64,000 nt of DNA from Nissolia schottii (lineage: Eukaryota; Streptophyta; Magnoliopsida; Fabales; Fabaceae), in NCBI GenBank assembly GCA_003254905.1, contig QANU01043887.1:1-64000 (forward strand), given 5' to 3'. The position numbers and the translations under genes are program-made. This document shows positions 35,955 to 47,426 of the stretch, piece by piece; position 1 is the first letter of the stretch, and every line of letters starts with the position of its first letter. The notes beneath the pieces were generated by a model. It worked only from the letters and a program-made list of their open reading frames with translations. It was not told where the DNA came from and made no database searches.

Positions 35955-36879
35955 GTTAGCTTTATTTATTTATTTATGGTTTTATACGAAAGCATAAATG
36001 AAAAAACTAATGAACTGGTCGGCTTTTGTTATGTTGCTAATATACGAAAAGTGGCCGAACCGAAGAATAGAGCTCACATAACATAAATTGTAATTGTTCC
36101 ACTGAATACTTCCTTCCACATTTATATATTTTATCTTTTTATGAACAGTAAAACAATTCTCTTCTCCCGCCCACCTAACCGCATAATGGATGGCTAGGAG
36201 AATCAGAATTGTTTCAAGAGAAAGCAAGTAATAAAACATGGTCCGCCTTTATCACATCTTGGCATCTTCAATCTGAGCTACAGAGGTGACAAAATCCATG
36301 CTTTCTTTTTATCCTAGAGGGAAACGAGTGTCATTTGTTTCTGTTTAATGTGTTGAATTCGACAAGACCCATCTTTTGGGGTGGGTTAAAGTATTCGCTA
36401 AGGCCCCGTTTGGTGTAAGTTATTGCTAGAATTGGTTTGTATTTTATTTAGATAAGATAAAATAAAAGTATTTTTGAAGATAAAATTATATTATAATTTT
36501 AAGATAGATTAATAGATTTTGAGATAAAGAAGGAGAGTGTTTTATTAAGGTTAAAATGTGACATTCTTTTTTTAATTTTAAAACTTAAACTGAAAAGTAT
36601 TTTTTAGTTTCAGTTCGCAAACTTAAGCTTGAGCTTTCTCAAACTTAAGTTTTGTAAACTGAAAAAAAGTTAAACAACATGAGTATTATTTAAACTCATT
36701 TTCAGTTTACTAAACCGAAGTTTGAAACATCTAAACTAAGAATCAGACAAACACTCAATCGATTATAGTTTATATTTGGTGAGCTTTATTTTTGGGTTCA
36801 ACCATTTGTTGAGTCCATCCTAGGTTAGGTGAGCTCGAGCCCATTCCAACATTCCTCTTTTGCATGAGTTTAATGTCAA
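35955..36879. other. Intergenic/intronic DNA, no recognised gene
   Basis: No coding frame of interest. A MITE-like edge 'aaggccccgtttggtg' occurs at about 36400. Several TTAAGTTT/AAACTTAA inverted words lie at 36585-36670. Edges cannot be defined. Confidence 0.45.
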
Positions 36880-37165
36880 ATTTTGGAATTTTTTTCTCCT
36901 TTGACATTCTTTGTCAAAGAAATTACCAAATTGCCCTCAGTTTCAAATATATTACCCATATACCACGGTTTGGGCTGACGTGGCGCCGGGCGCACGCGTG
37001 GCGTGCCATGCCAGATCTGCCAACGAGGCAGGCGATTTTGCCCGAAATTCGCCATTGCGGCAGGCGAATTCTTTACAACATAAAAGTCGACTTTGCATTG
37101 AATTCGCCAACACGGTTGGCGAATTCCTAATGAATTCGCCTCCCGTATTGGCGAATTTCGACCGT
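36880..37165. repeat. Partial copy of a GAATTCGCC inverted-repeat family
   Basis: It shares wording with the arms of the element at 37424-39360 ('accaaattgccc', 'tttgggctgacgtgg', and repeated gaattcgcca/tggcgaattc palindromes). It looks like one arm of a related element without its partner. Confidence 0.6.
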
Positions 37166-37423
37166 TACAAAATTAAAAATTTAAACAAAAATTTTATTAA
37201 TATAAATAATTAATAAACATAACAAATATTAATTATAACTAAAAAACTAAATGACTTTAGTTCAATATTTAGGGAACTCTAACTGTAACTGTAATTCAAT
37301 TAATAGTTTCTAAATCTTAACCCCACCCGTAGCCCTAACCCTAAACCCATGGGTGCCGAACATATTTAACAAATCATGATAAGGAATATAATTGAAATGA
37401 TTTATTTCATCTTGACAAACATA

Positions 37424-39360
37424 TTAATTAGAGTTTTTTACTCTTTTGCCACTGTTATAAGGACAAATTATCAAAATACCCCTGTTTCAAAACATATTAC
37501 ACAACTACCACCGTTTGGGTTGACGTGGACAGCGACACGTGTGGCCATTCACGTCAGATTCGCCAACACGGTTGGTGATTTTTGCACAAACCCTAAATGC
37601 CCATTTGAACCAAATTCGCTTACACGGTTGGTGATTTTAGCACAAATTCGCCAACCGTGTTGGCGAATCCAACCCCCGTAGCCTTTAAATTTACTAAATC
37701 CAACCCCCATTCCACAGCACTCCTCTCATTTTCTTAAATTGCAATTATCTCTCTAAAAATCTTATCTTTCTAGAATTCCAGAGCTCTTGCTCTTGCATCC
37801 TTACTGACCACCTGTCCCGGCCGCCCTCAACTTCTGTTTGCTCGTGATAAATATGCGATATTGTGGGGTTTATTAGTTTTCTTTAGGGTTTCCTATTAGC
37901 AAGTTGGATAACTTATGTAATGACATTTTAATTCATGTCTTTTATTATATGATAGTGTTTATTGTTCTTGGATCCCTAACTGAGGCCAATGTTGGCCTTT
38001 TGAGTTACAAGTTTTCTCTTTCACTCAATTTACTGTGGGTAACTTTAATTGTGTGAAATAAGAATTTATGAAAAATTACGTCGGCCTATGTCTATTAATA
38101 CAATTCTTGCATGGCATGATGCACAACAGTTTCGATCCTAACGCTGGCCTTGGTTTGGATTTTATGGTTTAGGGTATAGGGTTTAGGGTTTTATGGTATG
38201 GTTTGGGTTTTAGTGTTTACGATTTAGTTTAGGGTGGGAGTTAAGGGTTAGGGTTTTTCCAGCCTTAATTTCAAAGATATTTTCCTCTTCAAATCTTCTA
38301 TACGCATGCCCCTCCTAATCATGACAGACTTTGGCATAGGCCCATCATACATAACCCACGTTCACCCTCGTACATTCTCCTATTAGAATAAACAAACACA
38401 ACAAGAGGTTTTCCCATGTTGTAATTCTGTTTACAACACATTACCCGTCAAACATACATACAAGAACAATCTATCTATTCAATAAATCTATACAACATAC
38501 AACAACAACAATCTACACATACCACAACAACAACAACAATCTATACACCATCAACAATCTATATATACCACAAACAACAGCAACAATCCACACATACTAC
38601 AACAACAACAACCTATACATACAACAACAACATTCTATACAACAGCAACAACATACAAATTATATTACAGTATGCACCAATGTATCATAAATTGTCACTA
38701 ACACAGACATCATACAATATTATATTACTCTATACAATAATCTACTAATAAACTAGTAAGTTAACATTTACACACTCAAGCACAAAAAATTATTAATTGA
38801 ACTAATTGAACTAATCAAGTAAACATTTACATACTTAAGCACAAAAAATTATTAATTGAACTAATAGAACTAATAAATTTTGCATAAGTTAAAACTTACA
38901 AGACTGATGTACGAATCGAAGTAGAGGAGCAGTCGGGACAGGTAATCAGTAAGAGCAAGAGCTTTGGATTTCTAGAGAGGAAAATTTTAGAGAGATAAGG
39001 AAAATTTTAGAAAATGAGAAGAGTGCTGCAGAATGAGGGGAAGGGTAAATTTAAAGGCTACGGGGGTTGGATTCGCCAACTGTGTTGGCAATTTTAGGGT
39101 TATGGGTTTTTAGGGTTTCTGCTAAAATCGCCAACCATGTAGGCAAATTTGGTTCAAATGGGCGTTTAGGGTTTGTGTGAAAATCGCCAACCGTACTTGA
39201 ATTCGCCAACACGGTTGGTGAATCTGACGTGGATGGTCACGCGTGTTGCGGAGTCCACGTCAGCCCAAATGGTGATAGTTACGTAATATGTTTTGAAACG
39301 GGAGTATTTTGGTAATTTGTTCCTGTAAAAGTGACAAATGAGTAAAAAACTCTATTAATT
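37424..39360. mobile_element. Long terminal-inverted-repeat element (1.9 kb)
   Basis: The outer arms pair over about 260-300 bp: left 37424-37690 starts TTAATTAGAGTTTTTTACTC, and right 39060-39360 ends with its near complement. Inside the arms, TTCGCCAACACGGTTGGCGAA-like half-sites recur as imperfect palindromes. The middle has a CAA-rich tract (38400-38660) and degenerate telomere-like words (ccctaaccctaaaccc near 37335; tttagggtt near 38180). No transposase frame. Arm length suggests a Mutator-like non-autonomous element, but no clear 9-bp duplication was found. Confidence 0.65.
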
Positions 39361-39696
39361 AACCTCACTCACAAATAAACCTCACCTTAATAAACTCTAC
39401 GCTTTCGTAAGTAACTTGGTGAATGTCGCTGTCCCAGGGTTGTTCACTGTATTAGTCAAACTATCATTTGTGGGTGTTAAGAGAACAAAATGTATACAAA
39501 TTGCATTAGAAAATCAACCAACCAATAACTAACGAGTACAAATAGTTGATGTAGTAAAGAGATTTCCCAATAAGAGATTCCGTTTGTGCACTCCGTCCAT
39601 TACCACACGGGTTCCATTCCATTTCCATGGCTTCACATGCCATGCCCACATAGCCAGCCTTTTGTTCGTTTGCTGTCGGATTGGACCCACAACACC

Positions 39697-42365
39697 ATGG
39701 GGGGACGGCGGACCAGGGTGGCGGCGGCGGATTTCGCCTTGTCCTTCATGTGGGTGTGGTCAGGCGTCCTCGTCAGGATGCTCGCCGTCAGGGTCATGGG
39801 GCTCGGCAGTAACGGGCACCTCGGCGGTGAGGGTGCGAAGGCCGCGCTCTCCGTCGCCAACATGTTCCTCTTTGCCTTCCTCACGAAGGCTACCAGCGGT
39901 GGGTCCCACAACCCCCTCACCGTTCTGTCCGGCGCCGTCTCTGGGGGTTTCGGTAACTTCCTTTACTGTGTCGGCGCTAGGATCCCCGCTCAGGTTCAGC
40001 TTCTTCTCTTTGTTTAATTTGTTCAACCATTTCAAATTAGTAGCTGATTTCAAACTCGTGCTTCGAGTTTTGGAAACTCTCATGACATCCTCTAAATTTG
40101 ATAAAAGTCGATCAAGGAACAAATTTGAAGTTGACCTTTGTTAAGGGGGTCTCAAGATTTGAGTGGACTATAGTATCGCTGCCTAACTTTATTCCTTTTT
40201 CCTTCTTATCAGCATAACAAAGCTCTGATCTTTTGTTGAATTATATATGCTACTGACTTTGGTTGATGGAATCTCTTGGTTGAATTTGTGTTGTGGATTC
40301 TGTGTCTATATTTATGCACATCTTATAAAGAAGAAAAAAATGCTTCTGTGCACAAAAATTATTTTCGTAACAGCTATACGAACAACTGCCATTCGTTAAG
40401 CAACCCATGATTTCCGCCGTTGCATACTCAGCAAGCTCTTGCCATTGATTCATACAATAGGGTTGGAGGTTACTCATATGAGGCTGCTTTGGCCATATGA
40501 TGCCTCTTTTTACTCTTTCTACCTAAATCGCCATAACTTTTTTCAGCTAAGTTATTGCTCTTATAAGCATAATATATTTACCAGTGCTATTATAGAGAGT
40601 TTATAGCATAGCGGAAATGGAGCACACCACTATGTTACTAATAGTGGTTATGGCGGTATTCATACCAGGTTTTTTGGCTATCTGTTATTTCTACTATTGA
40701 TAACTTTGATATTTCCCGATCAACCTGTTACCTGTTATGCTATATTGTGAGTGTCCCAACAATGTTTTTTTTCTTGTCCACCCCTCCCCCACTCCACACA
40801 CACACAAAGAGAAAGATCACTGCCCCCTAGGGCAATATACTTCTATATTTCCTGAATTCCATATAACCGAAACACTGCTGGAATGCCTTTTTAATTCAAC
40901 TGAAGTACCATGACATACCGGTTTAGAAGATTCATATTAATCGGATTTGTGCTTGCTTTCGATATGTTATTTGCTCCTGACCTCTGCCATATCCCCTAGG
41001 ACACATGATATACCACAACATAAACTACTACGCCTTGTCATACTAGGTGGAGTCAGCTACATGGATCAAACGACGTCATGGTGTTTTGTCCTAAATCGTG
41101 TTTACATTCAAACTATTAGAATCTAAATATCTTCGAACAGTTTCACCTATAGTTTTTCTGTCTCCCAAAGACACATTAATTGTTAAAATACAATTTTAGT
41201 AAAATTAAAACATGGCAATCTTGTCACTTGAAGCTTTAGTGGTCCTTGGACTAAAATGAATTGATGAGAAATATTAGAAAAACAGTTTCGCATAGATACA
41301 AGATAACTGCAGACCACATATGGTGATGCCTGATGTGTGATGAACAAGGGGTTATTATTACTTATTTGAAATGACATTGTTAATGTGTACAAAGTGTTAT
41401 ATCGTGTTTTAGTATAGCTGAACCAATTTTTATGCATCTCAGCCAATGGCTTGAATGCCACAAACTCAACTTGAATGGAAGATTATCATTTTGATATGCT
41501 TGTTTTTATTCTCTCCAGGTGCTTGGAGCTATTGTTGGGGTTAAACTTATCATTGACACCATTCCTGATGTAGGGCGCGGACCCCGCTTGAACGTCGACA
41601 TTCATCGGGGCGCTCTTACTGAAGGATTGCTAACGTTTGCAATTGTGACCATTTCTCTCGGGCTCGCCACAAAAATTCGTGGGAGTTTCTTCATGAAGAC
41701 TTGGATCTCCAGCCTCTCCAAGCTAACACTTCATATACTTGGCTCTGATCTGACTGGTGGTTGTATGAACCCCGCCTCTGTAAGCACTTCTATGTCTGAG
41801 TTTTTTCATGTCATTTACTATTGCCATAGAACTTTGGCTATGCCAACCTCTATAAGAAAAACCTCGATTGAAATTGCCATGAAGCTTTTAAGTAGAGGCA
41901 TGGTTTTTAATATTTAACATGCCCCCTCACGCCTATTGGGCTTAAGGTGTGGGCGATGCACAGATCCACTTTATCTTGTGCTGAAATTTGACTTATGTTT
42001 AGAAGAATGCTGGGCAATAAGGATCGAACTCTAGACCATTTGATTATTCAGATTTTCATACCATGTCATGTCGAATTCTAGACCACATGATCCTTGAGGC
42101 TTTCTTGATACCATGTCTTGAACTATCTCTCCTAAAAGGCTAAAAACTTAAGCTGTTAGAGGCATATGAATGATTTTTATATCTAACAAACATTTTTCAG
42201 GTGATGGGGTGGGCTTATGCGCGAGGGGATCACATAACAAAGGAGCACATCCTTGTGTACTGGCTTGCCCCCATAGAGGCAACTATATTGGCAGTGTGGA
42301 CATTCAAATTACTAGTCAAGCCTGTGAAAGAAGATAAAGCAGGGTCAAAAAGTAAATCGGATTGA
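39697..42365 (+). CDS. SIP1: Small basic intrinsic protein 1 (SIP1 aquaporin)
   Basis: Three exons, all joined in phase 0: 39697-39993, 41519-41779 and 42201-42365, with junctions CAG/GTTCAG...CAG/GTG and TCT/GTAAGC...CAG/GTG. The product is 240 residues, the family's usual length. The first NPA box is NPL (residues 72-74), as altered boxes are typical of SIPs. The second is canonical (GGCMNPAS, 183-186), after several hydrophobic segments. The C-terminus is lysine-rich (KPVKEDKAGSKSKSD). SIP1 proteins are channels of the endoplasmic reticulum membrane (family knowledge). The start was chosen because it opens like other SIP1 proteins and like the exon at 35670. It is convergent with CRD1. Intron 1 contains LINE tail debris. 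Confidence 0.95.
41029..41165 (-). mobile_element. RTE-type LINE 3' tail fragment in SIP1 intron 1
   Basis: 'gtcatactaggtggagtcag' and the following hundred bases match the opening of the larger LINE remnant at 57198 ('tcctactaggtggggttgg'). This phrase belongs to the 3' end of plant RTE LINEs, read here on the minus strand. No coding part remains. Confidence 0.6.
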
Positions 42366-43158
42366 TGAAGGAGCTGTATTTTCTGTGCTAAATTTCTGAT
42401 CTTTCTTAGCTTTCACTTAATATTTGGGCATTTGGTGGCATAAATGTATAGCAAGCCAAGCTAACATACATAAATCATTGTTCACTGTTGTATTGTATCA
42501 GCTATCAACCCTTCACTCTCTACCTATTGTTTGAACCACTAGATCTTTCCAGTGAACATTACTTGATTCACTCTTATTTCATTATTTTTGATTTAAACCA
42601 CTAGATATTTGAAAATATCGAGTAATTACTTTATTCACTTATTTTTTAGTTTATTCTAATCCACGAGTTCTTTTTATGCATTCAGTTCGTTCATATGGGC
42701 CACCTCTAGATTGGCTCATTGTTTGAGCCACCTAAGGATGAAAATTACTTGGCTAAATCATTTTCTGGTGTCAATCTTGTTGCTTGTTTGTGCGTATTTG
42801 AATAAGGCTCATCTTTTAAATTAACACTCTTCCGGCACAGCTTTTTGGAAAGGGTTTAAAAGAAAAATACAATGATATCATCAGCTAAGAAACTGGTTGA
42901 GGCCAACACTATCAATGCCTGCTGTTTAGTCCATCCAATTGAGATTGTGGGGGAAAGAATCATATCATGAGAACTGTGAATAAGTAGCTCATAAAATTAT
43001 GCCATCTAATGAGCTTTGTGAAAGAAAAAGAAGGGGGGGGGGGGGGGGGGGNNNNNNNNNNNNNNNNNNNNNNNNNNNNNNNNNNNNNNNNNNNNNNNNN
43101 NNNNNNNNNNNNNNNNNNNNNNNNNNNNNNGGGGGGGGGGGGGAATTTATGCATAACT
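42366..43158. other. Intergenic region between convergent SIP1 and CRD1, with assembly gap
   Basis: It holds the presumed 3' UTRs of both genes. N bases run from 43052 to 43130, bracketed by G homopolymers (43033-43051 and 43131-43143). The gap is probably an unreadable poly-G tract or a sequencing artefact. Frames that cross it are meaningless. Confidence 0.9.
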
Positions 43159-44931
43159 TCAGTACACAAGCTGTGGTTCAAACTCTGCCAAATCTACAGA
43201 TCCTGACTCGATTGGCGGCATCAGATACGTGGCCAAGAGCTCAGACGCCAGAGCAGCAATAAGCGGGACCCTCTTCAAGTTCTTCACCACCGGAATGTCG
43301 CCGCCCTCGCCAACGGCCACGAGCCTCTCGTTTATCTCCACCATCTTGTCCAACCTCCTCTTGAACTCAGGGTTCTCGACATCGAGGACGGCAGGGAAAA
43401 TCCGAGCCGTCGTGCGGTTTGTCTGCAAGAAACAATCAAGACACAATGTTTGAGTAACTGCTCGAAGCTCAAAGGCCTCAGATTTCTTTCCTCAGCAAGT
43501 CAGACATTCTCATAAGCCTATAAATAGGCCCTAAACTTATTGTACTCAATACTGATTAAAGAATAGAATCGTTGATTGTCTTTTTCTTTAGTTATCTTCT
43601 TTGGTTATCATCTCTAATTAATCACGAAATCTCACCAGCAGAAACAAAAGAAATAGTAATTATAGCAAAGAATACACAACCGGAATCCATAGCGAATGCG
43701 CAAACGCGAAGCAATTACCTCGATGATGACATGCATGTCAAACTCTTTCGTGTTGAGTCCAATGCCCTCGTAGAAAGCGGTGCGCTGGCAATCGTTGAGA
43801 TACATGGTGACATAAACCTGCAGGGGACAGGGAGGCCGTGAAGCACACCGAAGAGAACCAAATAGAACAAAACAAGCCTCTTTGGCATCCTTGGGAAGTG
43901 GGGATTTACCGAGAGGCAGAAGAATCGAGCCCACAGCTTGGCCTTCCAATCGTTCAGGAACTGCGGCTGCGCTTTCATCAGGGCGGAGAAGAAGTCCCCG
44001 TGCCTGTTCTCGTCCTGGCACCAGTTCTCGAAGTACTTGAAGATGGGATAGCACTGGTACTCGGGGTTCGCCTTGAGATGCCTGTATATGGTTATGTATC
44101 GCCAGTACCCGATCTTCTCAGACAGGTACGTGGCGTAGAAGATAAACTTGGGCTTGAAGAACGTGTACTTTCTAGCCTTGGTCAGGAATCCCAGGTCCAG
44201 AGCCAGATTGAAATCGGAGAGCCCCTTGTTCAGAAACCTGCACGGAACCAAATTAAGCCAAACAAGATACAGAAACCGCAAACGGTGGGAAGAGGGAGGG
44301 CGAAAAGGGTGTGTGATGCGTGCGTACCCTGCATGCCTGGCTTCATCCCTGGACATGAGAGAGAAGATCTCAGCCACCACGGGGTTGGTTTTCTGCAGAG
44401 AAGGAAGGACCAAGAGCACATTGAAAACCAGCTTCTGCAGGGGGGAATAAGAAGAAGAAGAAGAAGAGAAAACAGAAGAGTGGGTACCTTGAGCCTCCTC
44501 CCAAGCTCCTTGTAGAGGAGGAAGCCGGAGAACTCGGCGGTGCAGGACCGCTCGAGGAACTCGACGAAGATCTGCCTGAGGGGCCCGTCGAGCTTGTCGG
44601 CGGCCTCCTTGAACTCCTTGTTCCTGACGAAGTGCGTCTGGTTGTAGTCCGTCTTGAACTCCTGCAGCAGCGCCTCGAACTCCGCCTCGTTCAGGTTCTT
44701 GTTGATCTCCGTGTTGAACAGCGCCTCCATCTCGTCGAAGTCCGTCGTGTAGAACCTCGGCGTCAGCAGCGTCTCCTTTATGCCGGCCTTCGCCTTCTTC
44801 CCGCCCCCCTTTGCGGCGGCGGGTGTCGCCGACGACATTCTCACCGCGAATCTCCGGTGCGGGTGCGTTCTGGGGCTCGCCAATTTGGGAGTGGCATTGC
44901 TGAAATTGGAGATCGGTTTCACCAGAGCCAT
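43159..44931 (-). CDS. CRD1: Mg-protoporphyrin IX monomethyl ester (oxidative) cyclase, chloroplastic
   Basis: Five exons on the minus strand: 44931-44488, 44392-44328, 44237-43910, 43817-43719 and 43422-43159, totalling 1200 nt and 399 residues with GT-AG junctions. It is the diiron subunit (AcsF/CHL27) that forms ring E of protochlorophyllide in chlorophyll synthesis at plastid membranes. The N-terminus of about 40 residues is Ser/Pro/Arg-rich, like a transit peptide. Two diiron E-x-x-H motifs are visible: DEARH (E165, H168) and DENRH (E246, H249), plus upstream E133 in [11 protein letters not shown]. The length matches the plant family. No defects were seen. Long frames on the opposite strand (43838-44515) are shadows. 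A G-box lies about 110 bp upstream of the start codon. Confidence 0.97.
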
Positions 44932-45008
44932 TTTTGGGGGGGGCAGAGACAGTTCTTCTCTTCTGTGTGAAGCGCTGTGATATAGTAACGAGTGATAGAG
45001 TATGTCAT

Positions 45009-45048
45009 CCAATGCAATCTATGACGGGTAATGGGAGCCTGACACGTG
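45009..45048 (-). promoter_or_regulatory. CRD1 upstream region: CCAAT word and G-box
   Basis: CACGTG lies at 45043-45048 within GACACGTGGA, and CCAAT at 45009-45013 (forward strand), about 80-115 bp upstream of the CRD1 start codon. A TATA-like TATATCA (minus strand) lies near 44979-44985. G-boxes are bound by bZIP and bHLH factors such as HY5 and PIFs in light-regulated chlorophyll genes (established for the pathway). Function here is inferred. Confidence 0.5.
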
Positions 45049-45142
45049 GATGGTGGGTGTGAGCTTCTTCATTGTTATATATCATTCCATGTGGATGAGA
45101 ACTCGTGGCTCCCCTTCTATCTCCGCACAAACGTCGCTGTAA

Positions 45143-45163
45143 TACATACATATATACATATAT

Positions 45164-45208
<45 letters not shown>
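45143..45208. repeat. (TA)n/(ATAC)n microsatellite
   Basis: TA-rich dinucleotide run with interspersed CATA units, about 200 bp upstream of the CRD1 start. Overlapping frames are artefacts. Confidence 0.9.
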
Positions 45209-45215
<7 letters not shown>

Positions 45216-46081
45216 TTCATACATAATTCTTTCATTATATGCACCAGTTTATGAATCAAACTAATCAAATTCTTCTAACTCAAGTTCAATTCGTTTATTT
45301 AACAAACTTAATTTTATACTCAAGTTGAACTAAAGCTCAACGCATTTTGTTCATTAAATCAAGTTTATCGGACCGAGGATCAAATTAATTTTGAGTTAGT
45401 TGAATTCATTGCTGACCCTAGAATCATTGGATAAACCCTAGAATAATGAGATGTATTTTATAAAAACATTTCAAAACACAAACTTGCTTTAGGCCCCCAT
45501 GTAACATCCTGTATTTTTTTCCTTAGTAAAAAGTTCATAAAAATAAATAAAATAATGTATAAATGAATTTAGGAAGAAGAAAAACATTATAAGTGTATCC
45601 CTTAGTGAGAATTTCCCCAAACAACTGTTCATAGAGCCCTTTGTAGGAATTAACCTCTCGAGGTCAGTAGAAATTATTCTGTGGTGTATTTCTAAATTCT
45701 GCTGATACTCAAATGATTCCTCTCGACCTCTAGAGATGGATGAAAAACCTTAAGTGTTGGTAAAACGGAAAGCGGTTCAGTTTCGGACGATTTCCAGACC
45801 AATTCGGGAATTTTTCCGGAGACCGAAAGTAACCGTAAAATATACTAATAAAATAAGAATTCCCCGAATACCTCCACCGGACTCAACTATTAATAAGGGA
45901 AAATTAGTAGAGCGCGAGGGTGCGTTGGGAATATTTTTCAGACAACTGTATGCTGAGTACCAGGATTGCGAACAACAAAAACACGATCAAGCATGATCAA
46001 AATTAGACTGACAGGATCATGTTTATCCATAGTTGGATATTTACATAACATATACTATTAGATAATATAATACTCTTAGTA

Positions 46082-46082
<1 letters not shown>

Positions 46083-46126
<44 letters not shown>
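46083..46126. repeat. (AAT)n microsatellite (first copy)
   Basis: About 14 AAT units. The second copy is at about 47383-47425 in the duplicated segment. Confidence 0.9.
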
Positions 46127-46127
<1 letters not shown>

Positions 46128-46425
46128 GAATAGTAATATATAAGATACATAATATAATAATCATAATTGTATAATATTATATAAAATATATATGTATAGG
46201 ACGGCGGGGGAGTAGCCCCTGACCGAATTCCTCTTTGTTTCTTTTCTTTGTTTTCATTTGCTTCCCTTGAAGCCTATCTCTTCATGTTCATTTTCTCTCT
46301 TCTTCCCCCTGACGCCGAATTCCTTTCTTCTTCCTCTACGCTTCTTCCTCACAGGACAGCTCCCCCACAGGTGGGTAACTCTAGTTTTCTCATCCCTTTG
46401 GTGGATTGATGCTTGGTTATGTGTT

Positions 46426-46428
<3 letters not shown>

Positions 46429-46472
<44 letters not shown>
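46429..46472. repeat. (TG)n microsatellite
   Basis: About 21 TG repeats. The duplicate segment has only about five at the same place. Confidence 0.95.
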
Positions 46473-46475
<3 letters not shown>

Positions 46476-46659
46476 CTTTTATCTTTGTATGTATGATTAG
46501 AAACCTATGCTAGGAATTAGGCGATGATTCTGAAGGGTCATATGGCCTGGACTAGATAGAATTATTATGTGTGAAATATGTGTAAAAGCTCAAGAAGGAT
46601 CCATGGGAGAAAGGGGAAAGAAAGGGGAGAAAACGATGCATTCTGTTTTTAGCCTCGCC

Positions 46660-46980
46660 CAGGTACCGCTGAGCGGCCCCAGGCGCCGCTGAGCGAAATG
46701 CATCCATATTTTTCAAACGTGAACTCTAGAGCGCTGAGCGATTGGCGGTTACTGCTGAGCGGTCTGAAGCTCACCGCGGATAAGGATAAGGATGGGAAGA
46801 TATTTTTGTTAAAGGATAAGGCTGAAAAGATATTTTTGAAAAGGTGTCAGACCGCTGAGCGATGGGACTCTTATCGCTGAGCGATAAGATTCCTACCGCT
46901 AAGCAGAAATGCTTTAAGCGCTGAGCACGAGGAGCTCAGACCGCTGAGCGGACAATAGTTTCCGCTGAGCGGCCTGAGAC
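46660..46980. repeat. Cluster of CCGCTGAGCGG-type motifs
   Basis: CGCTGAGCG and close variants occur about a dozen times in 320 bp, irregularly spaced, and again in the duplicate (about 47930-48240). The position within the element corresponds to the ATTCGATTGAA cluster in the related element at 15847-18523, but the motif is entirely different. Confidence 0.75.
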
Positions 46981-47380
46981 CAGAATGTCTTATGGAGACC
47001 ATCTTGAGGCACATAGTCCAACACTCAATGTTATAACTATGATTTGTAACTGAAATATGTGAAGTATATGCAGGATGTGAATATGTGAAGTATATGCAGT
47101 ATGTGACGTAATGTGTAGCATTCCATGCATTCATGATAAAGCAAGTTTAGAGGATTAGAAATAATTATGAGATAAGTAAAGATTATGAATTGAACCATAG
47201 GGAACAAGTCATGACATGTTGCAGGTACAGAAAAGAAAGAGATGCTGAAATACTGCTGAAAAATGCTGAANCAACAAAAACACGATCAAGCATGATCAAA
47301 ATTAGACTGACAGGATCATGTTTATCCATAGTTGGATATTTACATAACATATACTATTAGATAATATAATACTCTTAGTA

Positions 47381-47426
<46 letters not shown>

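Noticed and set aside
37320..38260. Interstitial telomere repeat (CCCTAAA words)
   Set aside because: Only a few degenerate copies, mixed with other sequence inside an inverted-repeat element; not a telomere relic of meaningful length.
42960..43262. Frames crossing the N gap
   Set aside because: They consist of G/P homopolymer and unknown bases.
43838..44980. Plus-strand frames up to 225 codons opposite CRD1
   Set aside because: They are antisense shadows of the GC-rich CRD1 exons, without a domain of their own.
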